Shown piece by piece: positions 27,355-34,693 of a DNA stretch of 64,000 bases. Location of the stretch: positions 813,395-877,394 of the forward strand of contig NZ_KQ948988.1 of NCBI RefSeq assembly GCF_001514265.1. Reading direction: 5' to 3'. The position numbers and the translations under genes were made by a program. Source of the DNA: Streptomyces resistomycificus. GTDB lineage: Bacteria; Actinomycetota; Actinomycetes; Streptomycetales; Streptomycetaceae. The notes below the pieces were generated by a model. That model searched no databases. It saw nothing but the letters and a program-made list of their open reading frames with translations, and was not told where the DNA came from. Within the stretch, counting starts at the first letter, position 1, and each line of letters starts with the position of its first letter.

Positions 27355-28229
27355 TGGACATCGAGCACCTGGTCGCGATCGACGTCCACACCCACGCGGA
27401 GGTCTCCTCCAAGGGCCACTCCTCCCTCGACGACGACCTGCACGACGCCTCCTCCGCCTATTTCAAGGTCGAGGGCAAGCGCAAGCCCACCCTGGAGGAG
27501 ACGGCCGCCTACTACCGGGAGCGGAGGATGGCCGCCGTGATCTTCACGGTGGACGCCGAGTCCGCGACCGGCACGGCCCCCGTCCCCAACGAGGAGGTCG
27601 CCGAGGCGGCCGCCGCCAACGCGGACGTCCTGATCCCCTTCGCCTCCATCGACCCCTTCCGGGGGAAGGCGGGTGTGAAGCAGGCCCGCCGCCTGGTGGA
27701 GGAGTACGGGGTGAAGGGCTTCAAGTTCCACCCCAGCATCCAGGGCTTCTTCCCCAACGACCGCTCGGTGGCGTACGACCTCTACGAGGTGATCGAGGAG
27801 ACCGGCACGATCGCCCTCTTCCACACCGGCCAGACCGGAATCGGCGCCGGGGTGCCCGGCGGGGGCGGGATCAGGCTCAAGTACTCCAACCCGCTGCACG
27901 TGGACGACGTGGCCGCCGACTTCCCGCATCTGAAGATCATCCTGGCGCACCCGTCCTTCCCCTGGCAGGACGAGGCCCTGGCCGTCGCCACGCACAAGCC
28001 GGGCGTGCACATCGACCTGTCCGGCTGGTCGCCGAAGTACTTCCCGCCGCAGCTGGTGCAGTACGCCAACACGCTGCTCAAGGACAAGGTCCTCTTCGGC
28101 TCCGACTTCCCCGTCCTCACGCCCGACCGCTGGCTCGCCGACTTCGAGAAGCTGCCGATCAAGGACGAGGTCAAGCCGAAGATCCTCAAGGAGAACGCCG
28201 CCCGCCTGCTCGGGCTGACCACACCGTAA
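27354..28229 (+). CDS. Amidohydrolase-2 family hydrolase (CouO-like)
   Basis: The 291-residue TIM-barrel hydrolase is of the ACMSD-like amidohydrolase-2 family. The HxH metal pair is AIDVHTHAE at residues 8-16. GFKFHPSIQGFFPND is near 123, the conserved LAHPSFPWQDEAL near 198, and the metal aspartate in LFGSDFPVLTP near 246. In the Rhodococcus p-hydroxycinnamate operon an enzyme of this family cleaves the beta-ketoacyl-CoA to hydroxybenzoate and acetyl-CoA without free CoA; the same step is inferred here. It is translationally coupled to the SDR (TGATG). Confidence 0.82.
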   Translation: MDIEHLVAIDVHTHAEVSSKGHSSLDDDLHDASSAYFKVEGKRKPTLEETAAYYRERRMAAVIFTVDAESATGTAPVPNEEVAEAAAANADVLIPFASIDPFRGKAGVKQARRLVEEYGVKGFKFHPSIQGFFPNDRSVAYDLYEVIEETGTIALFHTGQTGIGAGVPGGGGIRLKYSNPLHVDDVAADFPHLKIILAHPSFPWQDEALAVATHKPGVHIDLSGWSPKYFPPQLVQYANTLLKDKVLFGSDFPVLTPDRWLADFEKLPIKDEVKPKILKENAARLLGLTTP

Positions 28230-28239
28230 GGGGCGTGAC

Positions 28240-29745
28240 ATGCGCAACGAGGGACTGGGGTCGTGGCCCGCACGCCGGGCCCGCAAGACCCCGCACCGCA
28301 CCGCCCTGATCCACGGCGACACGGTGACGGACTACCGCAGCCTGTACGCCCGCACGACCCGCCTCGCCCACGCCCTGCGCGCCCGGGGTGTCCGGCGCGG
28401 CGACCGGGTCGCCTATCTCGGCCCCAACCACCCCTCCTATCTGGAGACCCTGTTCGCGGCGGGCACCCTCGGTGCGGTCTTCGTCCCTCTCAACACCCGC
28501 CTCGCCGGCCCGGAGATCGCCTACCAGCTGGCCGACTCCGGCGCGCGGGCGCTCGTCTACGGCCCCGCCTTCCAGGGCCTGGTCGCCGGGCTGCCGGGCA
28601 CCACGGACGTGCGGGCGTACGTCGAGGTCGGCGCCGAGTACGAGGAGGCGCTCGCCGCCGCCGAGGACGAGCCGATCGACGAGCCGGTCACCCCGGACGA
28701 CACCTGCATCATCATGTACACCTCGGGCACGACCGGCCGCCCCAAGGGCGCGATGCTCACCCACGGCAACCTGACCTGGAACGCGATCAACGTCCTGGTC
28801 GACACCGACCTGATCGCCGACGAACGCGCCCTGGTGTCCGCCCCGTTGTTCCACACGGCCGGCCTGAACATGCTCACCCTGCCGGTTCTCCTCAAGGGCG
28901 GCACCTGTGTCCTGGTCGAGGCCTTCGACCCTCAGGCCACCTTCGACCTGGTCGAACGGCACCGCATCACCTTCATGTTCGGGGTGCCGACGATGTTCGA
29001 GCAGGTGGCCCGGCACCCGCGCTGGCCGGACGCCGACCTGTCGTCCCTGCGGATCCTCACCTGTGGCGGCTCCCCGGTGTCGACACCGCTGATCGCGGCG
29101 TACCAGGAGCGGGGCCTGACCTTCCTCCAGGGCTACGGCATGACGGAGGCGGCCCCAGGGACGCTCTTCCTGGACGCCGAACACGCGGTGAGCAAGGGAG
29201 GTTCGGCCGGGGTGCCGCACTTCTTCAGCGACGTGCGGGTGGTGCGGCCGGACCTGGTGCCGGTCGACACCGACGAGACCGGCGAGGTCGTGGTCCGCGG
29301 GCCGCACGTCATGCCCGGCTACTGGGGTCTGCCGGAGGAGACGGCCGCCTCCTTCGCGGACGGCTGGTTCCGCAGCGGGGACGCCGCCCGCGTCGACGAG
29401 GACGGCTACGTCTTCATCGTCGACCGCATCAAGGACATGATCATCTCCGGTGGCGAGAACATCTACCCCGCCGAGATCGAGGACCTGCTGCTCGCCCACC
29501 CGGACATCGTCGAGTGCGCGGTCATCGGCGTGCCCGACGACAAGTGGGGCGAGGTGCCGCGCGCGGTCGTCGTGCCCCGCGCGGGCACCTCGCCCGACCC
29601 CGACGAGGTACTGGCCTCGCTGGCCGGCCGGCTCGCCAAGTACAAGATCCCGAAGTCGGTCGTCATCGCCGACGAACTCCCGCGCACCGCCTCCGGGAAG
29701 CTCCTCAAGTCCCGGGTGCGCAAGCGCTTCGGCACCAACTCCTGA
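28240..29745 (+). CDS. Acyl-CoA synthetase, probable p-hydroxycinnamate-CoA ligase (CouL-like)
   Basis: The 501-residue adenylate-forming enzyme has the P-loop-like motif YTSGTTGRPKGAML near residue 160, the A5 motif GYGMTEAAPGTL near 299, and the C-terminal hinge and A8 block FIVDRIKDMIISGGENIYP near 391. The catalytic lysine is in RTASGKLLKSRV near 488. It joins a carboxylic acid to CoA using ATP. Its operon partners (MaoC, SDR, amidohydrolase) and MarR gene match the p-hydroxycinnamate set, so coumarate/ferulate/caffeate-type acids are the favoured substrates; a medium-chain or other aryl acid is possible. ATG 28240 follows AAGGGGC. Confidence 0.88.
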   Translation: MRNEGLGSWPARRARKTPHRTALIHGDTVTDYRSLYARTTRLAHALRARGVRRGDRVAYLGPNHPSYLETLFAAGTLGAVFVPLNTRLAGPEIAYQLADSGARALVYGPAFQGLVAGLPGTTDVRAYVEVGAEYEEALAAAEDEPIDEPVTPDDTCIIMYTSGTTGRPKGAMLTHGNLTWNAINVLVDTDLIADERALVSAPLFHTAGLNMLTLPVLLKGGTCVLVEAFDPQATFDLVERHRITFMFGVPTMFEQVARHPRWPDADLSSLRILTCGGSPVSTPLIAAYQERGLTFLQGYGMTEAAPGTLFLDAEHAVSKGGSAGVPHFFSDVRVVRPDLVPVDTDETGEVVVRGPHVMPGYWGLPEETAASFADGWFRSGDAARVDEDGYVFIVDRIKDMIISGGENIYPAEIEDLLLAHPDIVECAVIGVPDDKWGEVPRAVVVPRAGTSPDPDEVLASLAGRLAKYKIPKSVVIADELPRTASGKLLKSRVRKRFGTNS

Positions 29746-29773
29746 CGCTCAACCCCTACTTAAGGAAAACCAC

Positions 29774-30229
29774 ATGGGCATCACCGCCAACGGGCTCGAC
29801 GAACTGAAGAAGCTCGCCGGCAGCGACCTCGGCACCAGCGAGTGGATCGAGGTGACGCAGGAGCGCATCGACACCTTCGCCGACGCGACCGGCGACCACC
29901 AGTGGATCCACGTCGACCCCGAGAAGGCCGCGGCCGGCCCCTTCGGCGCCCCCATCGCGCACGGCTACCTCACCCTCTCCCTCTTCATCCCGCTGTTCAC
30001 CGAACTGCTGGACGTCCAGGGCGTCACCACGAAGGTCAACTACGGCCTGAACAAGGTGCGGTTCCCCTCCCCGGTCAAGGTGGGGTCGCGCATCCGGCTG
30101 GTGGGCAGGCTGGCCGAGGTCGAGGACGTGCCCGGCGGGGTGCAGATCGCCGTCGACGGGACGATCGAGATCGAGGGCGGTGCGAAGCCGGCCGCGGTCC
30201 TGCAGAGCCTGTCGCGGTTCTACGCGTAG
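29774..30229 (+). CDS. MaoC-like enoyl-CoA hydratase (CouM-like)
   Basis: The 151-residue single-domain MaoC/hot-dog hydratase carries the catalytic Asp/His motif in FADATGDHQWIHVDPEKA (residues 34-51), then PIAHGYLTLSL and NYGLNKVRFPSPVKVGSRI, the family's core. It would hydrate the aryl-enoyl-CoA made by the ligase. ATG 29774 has AAGGAAAA seven bases upstream. It is the last gene of the operon. It converges with a secreted-protein gene 45 bases away, with a weak CCGCC/GGCGG hairpin between. Confidence 0.88.
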   Translation: MGITANGLDELKKLAGSDLGTSEWIEVTQERIDTFADATGDHQWIHVDPEKAAAGPFGAPIAHGYLTLSLFIPLFTELLDVQGVTTKVNYGLNKVRFPSPVKVGSRIRLVGRLAEVEDVPGGVQIAVDGTIEIEGGAKPAAVLQSLSRFYA

Positions 30230-30274
30230 CCCTTCCGCCGCCCGTGGCGGGTGTTCTGGGCGGGATCCCGTCGA

Positions 30275-31117
30275 CTACTCCTGGCGGTACGCGTACACGG
30301 CCGTCGACACCGCACAGACCCCCGGCGGGATCATCTCCACCCGCAGGGTGGCGTTGTTCGCGTCGTAGTCGACGCCCTCCGACTCGAACGTGCCGGTGCA
30401 CACGCTGCGCTGCGGCAGCGCGAACAGGCTCTTCACCGAGCCGGTGACCGGCTGCCCGTCCAGCTTGTGGGGCAGGTCGACCTGGAGGAGCGGCCGGATC
30501 TCGGGGAACAGGGCGCCGGTGGCGTCGTTCGAGGCGCACAGCAGCCGGGTGTCGCTGACGAAGTCGCAGCCCTGGACGTCACGGACCTTCTTGTCCAGGG
30601 TGATCTGCCAGGCCTCCGGCAGGTCGCCTCCCGCCGGGGGAGTGGCCGGGTTGAGCAGGGGGGCGGGGAAGACCTGGAGTCTGGACTGCTCGCCCCACTC
30701 GCCCGACACCAGCCACTGCCCGTCGGGCGAGACGGTGGCGAAGGAGTTGTTCAGCTTCTCGCCCGGGTTGAGCCGGTGGACGTACTCGAGGCGCCTGCCG
30801 GCCGGAGTGGTCACGGCGAACATCTTCGAGGTGGCCGTGTCCGGTCCCTGGTAGGCGTCGAAGACGTGGCCGCGCGCGATGTCCGGGTCACCGATGTGGT
30901 TCCAGCCCTTGACGCGCAGAGCCAGCGGTATGGAGGCCAGTCCGCGGTACAGCAGGGAGCCGTCCGCGCGGCTGGCCAGTCCCTGGCCGCCGCCGAGCGT
31001 GTCGGTGTAGGCCGTGCCGGTCTGCGCCCAGTGGGGGTCACCGGCCGCGGAGGCGGTGCCCGCGCCGAGCGCGAAGGCACCCAATAACGCTGTCACAGCT
31101 GTGAGATGACGCTTCAT
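30275..31117 (-). CDS. Small secreted protein of unknown function with a TTA codon
   Basis: The 280-residue protein has a clear signal peptide (MKRHLTAVTALLGAFALGAG, then TASA/A). The mature part, with motifs such as SKMFAVTTPAGRRLEYVHRL, SFATVSPDGQWLVSGEWGE and VRDVQGCDFVSDTRLLCAS, looks like blades of a beta-propeller, but I recognise no family. Leu-11 is encoded by TTA (31085-31087), a bldA-dependent codon in Streptomyces. The ATG overlaps the stop of the PHP protein gene (ATGA), so it is the final gene of the glycan operon and presumably exported with its neighbours. Confidence 0.75.
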   Translation of the reverse strand: MKRHLTAVTALLGAFALGAGTASAAGDPHWAQTGTAYTDTLGGGQGLASRADGSLLYRGLASIPLALRVKGWNHIGDPDIARGHVFDAYQGPDTATSKMFAVTTPAGRRLEYVHRLNPGEKLNNSFATVSPDGQWLVSGEWGEQSRLQVFPAPLLNPATPPAGGDLPEAWQITLDKKVRDVQGCDFVSDTRLLCASNDATGALFPEIRPLLQVDLPHKLDGQPVTGSVKSLFALPQRSVCTGTFESEGVDYDANNATLRVEMIPPGVCAVSTAVYAYRQE

Positions 31118-32787
31118 CAGGCACCTGCCACGTCGACGAAGATGGGGTTGGAATAGAACCACGTATCGGCCCACGGGTCACCGTCTCCGGGCGCGTGGGG
31201 AATCGGCCCGTGCGGGTCGACGGACGCGCCCAGGTAGCCCGTGCCGTTGCGCCTGCCGTCGCTGCCGCGCAGCCGGACGTAGCAGGACTCGTCCCCGGCG
31301 GTCAGCGGGACACGAAGGGTGTACGTCCCCTTGCGGCCGGCCACGTCCCGCGTCCTGACGACCTTGGTGTCGGGCGCCTTCCAGTCGTCCCGGTCCGTCA
31401 CCGGGCCGCGCACCGCGCCCCGGATCACGTCGACGTGCGCCAACTCCGGCAGGACTCCCCGCGGGTTGGGGCGGGAGGCGGTGGTCACGGTGATGTCCAG
31501 GATGAGCTTCTCGCCCTTGCGGACCCGCAGCCGGCCGCCGAGCGTGACGCCCCGGCCGTGGTCGTGGGCGCGCTTCAGCCGCACCTCCAGCCCGTCCAGC
31601 AGATGCCCGTGGTCGAGCCAGACCCGGCCCGCGCGCAGGCCCGCCATCACCGAGCGGTAGCCGTAGCGGGTGACGCCGACGTGGGTGCGGCTGAACTGGC
31701 CGGGCCAGAAGTCGCTGCCGGGCTGCGGGCTGTCGGTGTTCACCGGGTCGGGCAGCCTGCCGGTGTTGTCGAAGTTCCGCCCGTCCGGCCAGTCGCCGTT
31801 CTTCCAGGTGTCGAAGACGACGCGGTGCGCGTCGGAGTTGGTGGTGACGGAGAACAGCCTGCCCTCGGCGAGCAGCGCGTCCCACAGCCCGCCCACGGTC
31901 GCGGTCGCCCAGTCGAAACCGCCGTACGTCACGTAGGCGTCCGTCGGATAGCCGGACCATGACTGCGCCGACGGCTTGTTCTCGTACTCGCCGCGGATCG
32001 AGGTGGTGCCCCGCCAGCCGGGGATGGCCGCGCCCTGGGCGCCCGGCGCGCCCTCCATGCCGATCATGATCTCGGGGGCCGCGTCCCGCCAGTCGCGCAT
32101 CTCGTGCGGGGAGTCGATGCCCAGCCGCATCGGGTGGTTGGCGAGGACCAGTACGTCGTCGACGTAGCCGGTGCGGCGCTGCTCGGCCAGCCACCGGAGG
32201 GCCTTGACGGCGTGGGCCTCGTTGCGGGCGGTGTCGGCGTCGGCGGCACCACCCTTGTCGTAGCCGAGGAGCTTGCCGTCGTAGGCGCTCTCGAAGCGGG
32301 TGAGCAGGTCCACCTCGTGCGGGCCGGGCGGAGAGAAGACCGTGCAGTGCTCGGCGGCCGGGATGTACCACTCCAGGCCCTGGAAGATCAGCTGGCGGGG
32401 GTTGTCGGCGCGCGCCCTGAGGATCTCCTGGTGCTCCAGACGGGCGCCGTACTCGGCGTGTCCGAAGTTGGAGTGCTCGGTGAACACCATCCAGTCGAGG
32501 CCGTACCGCGCTCCGGCGGCGGCGAGCTGGGAGAACGTGTACTTGGCGTCGTGACTGTAGACGCTGTGGACGTGGTGGTCGCCGACGAGGTAGGCCAGGT
32601 GCGGGTCGTCGCCCCCGAGGCCCCGCCCGGACGCGGCCGCCGCGGGCACGGCCGTCGAGCCGAGGGCGAACGCGGCGCCGAACAGGCCCGCGCCGCGCAG
32701 GAGTCCGCGCCGGGAGACCCCCTGCGTGTCGAGGTCCGCGGCGGAGACGGACGGGTCGGCCCATACGGGCAACTGCTGCTCAGACAT
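31117..32787 (-). CDS. Tat-exported PHP-domain phosphoesterase
   Basis: The 556-residue protein has a twin-arginine signal (SRRGLLRGAGLFGAAFALG, cleavage near AAAA). The PHP/CehA-like domain starts at LVGDHHVHSVYSHDAKYTF (about residue 68), with the paired metal histidines, then WMVFTEHSNFG and VLVLANHPMR. PHP proteins hydrolyse phosphoesters using two or three metal ions. The C-terminal 180 residues look like a beta-sandwich (RKGEKLILDITVTTASRP, YVRLRGSDGRRNGTG). It is co-translated with the small secreted protein and follows the second exported phosphoesterase by 20 bases, suggesting joint removal of phosphate from an extracellular substrate. Confidence 0.83.
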   Translation of the reverse strand: MSEQQLPVWADPSVSAADLDTQGVSRRGLLRGAGLFGAAFALGSTAVPAAAASGRGLGGDDPHLAYLVGDHHVHSVYSHDAKYTFSQLAAAGARYGLDWMVFTEHSNFGHAEYGARLEHQEILRARADNPRQLIFQGLEWYIPAAEHCTVFSPPGPHEVDLLTRFESAYDGKLLGYDKGGAADADTARNEAHAVKALRWLAEQRRTGYVDDVLVLANHPMRLGIDSPHEMRDWRDAAPEIMIGMEGAPGAQGAAIPGWRGTTSIRGEYENKPSAQSWSGYPTDAYVTYGGFDWATATVGGLWDALLAEGRLFSVTTNSDAHRVVFDTWKNGDWPDGRNFDNTGRLPDPVNTDSPQPGSDFWPGQFSRTHVGVTRYGYRSVMAGLRAGRVWLDHGHLLDGLEVRLKRAHDHGRGVTLGGRLRVRKGEKLILDITVTTASRPNPRGVLPELAHVDVIRGAVRGPVTDRDDWKAPDTKVVRTRDVAGRKGTYTLRVPLTAGDESCYVRLRGSDGRRNGTGYLGASVDPHGPIPHAPGDGDPWADTWFYSNPIFVDVAGA

Positions 32788-32807
32788 GGCGATCCTGAAG
32801 TGGGAGG

Positions 32808-34640
32808 TCAGTGGGTCATGAACGAGGTGACGGGCAGCGCCCGTGCGACGATCCGGACGTCACCGAGGCGGCCGTACAGGATCTGGTCGATCTCTCCGCC
32901 GTACGCGTAGCCGCCCAGCAGCCACGGCAGCCCGACCGAGGTGATTCCGACGGCCGAGGCCTTCGGGTTGCGGACGACCGGGCAGCCCTGGACGTACAGC
33001 GTGGTCCGTCTGCCGTCGTTGACGACGGCGAGGTGCCACCACGTCTCCAGCGGGGTCTCCTGCCCCCAGTTGGTGGCGATGCCCTCCTGGTTCAGCGGGC
33101 GCATGGCCCACTGGGGCTCCCGGTCGTTCGACAGGGAGAGCGTGGCGAGCGGCTCGTCGGGATCGTCGCCGGTCTTCCCGGCGGCCCCGCCCGTGCCGGT
33201 CCGGCTGACCAGCCCCGACCACGCGTGGTGGGACGGGTCCCAGTCGGCCGGGAGACGGTAGAACGCCTCGATGGTGTAACCGGACCTGAATGTCGCCGAG
33301 TTGAGGGGCGCGCCGTCGACCGTACGCAGGTACGCGCCCTTGAGGGGCGACTTGAAGCCGCGGAACTCCAGGCTGCCGTGGCTGGGCTGGTCGGGGTGGT
33401 GGTCCGAGGACCAGCCGAGCGAGCCGCCGCCCACCGTCACCACGGCGAGGTCGTTGCCCCGGCCGGACAGGTCACGGACGCTGCCGGAGACGGGCTTCTC
33501 GAAACGCCAGTACGCGACCGTGCCCGCGACCAGCATCTCCGACACCGGGCGTGCGGCGCGCGCCGGCACCGGGTCGAAACCGGCGAAGCGCTCGGCGAAG
33601 TCGATGTCCACGGAGAACCGGTCGGCGTCACCGCTGAGCTCGATCTCCTGCCGCTCCAGCTCGTTGAGGCCCTTGGCCGCCCGGCCCAGGATCCACGGGG
33701 AGACCGTCTCCACGTCGATGGTGTTGCGGTCGAGGTCGAAGCGGTAGAGGCGGATCATGGCCGCGCCGCCGAAGTAGCGGTTCTGGTAGTTCGTCAGATG
33801 CAGGTGGACGTCGTGTCCCGCCGCGTTCCTGCGCGTCGCCCGCGCCGCCGGCCAGTAGTGCCCGTTCAGGGTGAGGAAGATCTGGTCGTGGCCGTCGACC
33901 AGTTGGTCCCACAGCTGCTGCCCGTACGCGGACAGGCCGTCGTCCTCGACGACCAGCTCGTGCGTGGTGAGGACGACCGGGGTCTTCGGGTGTCGCGCCA
34001 GGACGTCCTTCGCCCACGCGTACCCCTTCGCCGACAGCCGCCAGTCCAGCGCGAGCACCATCCACTCCCGTCCGGCGGCCCGGAAGAGATGGTAGGTGTG
34101 GTAGCCGTCGGGGGAGGCTCCGCCGAAGGTCGACTTCCCCCTGAACCGGTCGGGGCCGAAGGTGTCCAGGTAGGGCGTCGCACCGCGCTGGTCGTCCGTC
34201 GACGACCTCACGTCGTGGTTGCCGGCCAGGACGCTGTAGCCGACGCCCCTTCGGTCGAGGAGGCCGAACGCCTCCCCGATCGCGGTGAACTCGGCCTCGG
34301 CGCCGTTCTGCGTGAGGTCGCCGAGGTGCGACAGGAAGACGATGTTCTCCTGCCTGCCGTGCTCGAGCAGGTAGCGCAGGGAGGCCTCGACCGGCGCCTT
34401 GTCGATGCTCGGCCCGTCGAAGAGGTACTGCGTGTCGGGCATCACGGCGAGCGTGAACCGGCGGCTGTCCGGGTCGGGCCGCCATGCGGCCGCCCCGGCC
34501 GGCAGCGCTTCGGCGACGGCCGGCAGGGCGAGGCCGGCCGTGGCGGCGGCGCCCAGCAGCGCCGTCGCCCGCAGGAAACCGCGTCGTCCGGCCCCGGCCT
34601 GCGCGGCCTCGGCCTGATCGTGCTCATGCGAAGTACACAC
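32808..34640 (-). CDS. Tat-exported calcineurin-like metallophosphoesterase with C-terminal LamG-like domain
   Basis: The 610-residue protein starts at GTG 34640 (GGAG five bases upstream). A Tat signal RRGFLRATALLGAAATAG is followed by a calcineurin-like phosphoesterase. Its metal ligands appear in order: AVMPDTQYL, SHLGDLTQNG, VLAGNHDVR, VVLTTHEL and LTLNGHYWP. About 210 C-terminal residues (GTVAYWRFEKPVSGSVRDLSG, GYTIEAFYRLP, WWHLAVVNDGRRTTLYVQG) form a concanavalin/LamG-like sugar-binding sandwich. This pairs phosphate removal with carbohydrate binding outside the cell. It follows the beta-galactosidase by 53 bases. The reading frame extends upstream to 35786, but only as antisense to GH2-independent sequence. 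Confidence 0.86.
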   Translation of the reverse strand: MCTSHEHDQAEAAQAGAGRRGFLRATALLGAAATAGLALPAVAEALPAGAAAWRPDPDSRRFTLAVMPDTQYLFDGPSIDKAPVEASLRYLLEHGRQENIVFLSHLGDLTQNGAEAEFTAIGEAFGLLDRRGVGYSVLAGNHDVRSSTDDQRGATPYLDTFGPDRFRGKSTFGGASPDGYHTYHLFRAAGREWMVLALDWRLSAKGYAWAKDVLARHPKTPVVLTTHELVVEDDGLSAYGQQLWDQLVDGHDQIFLTLNGHYWPAARATRRNAAGHDVHLHLTNYQNRYFGGAAMIRLYRFDLDRNTIDVETVSPWILGRAAKGLNELERQEIELSGDADRFSVDIDFAERFAGFDPVPARAARPVSEMLVAGTVAYWRFEKPVSGSVRDLSGRGNDLAVVTVGGGSLGWSSDHHPDQPSHGSLEFRGFKSPLKGAYLRTVDGAPLNSATFRSGYTIEAFYRLPADWDPSHHAWSGLVSRTGTGGAAGKTGDDPDEPLATLSLSNDREPQWAMRPLNQEGIATNWGQETPLETWWHLAVVNDGRRTTLYVQGCPVVRNPKASAVGITSVGLPWLLGGYAYGGEIDQILYGRLGDVRIVARALPVTSFMTH

Positions 34641-34693
34641 GGGTGCTCCGTAAAGGTGACAGCTGGTGCTGAGTAGGGGGAGAGGCGGGGAGT

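Noticed and set aside
32811..34676. A 621-codon plus-strand frame
   Set aside because: Antisense to the Tat-exported metallophosphoesterase; rich in Arg/Gly/Val shadows and without domain similarity.
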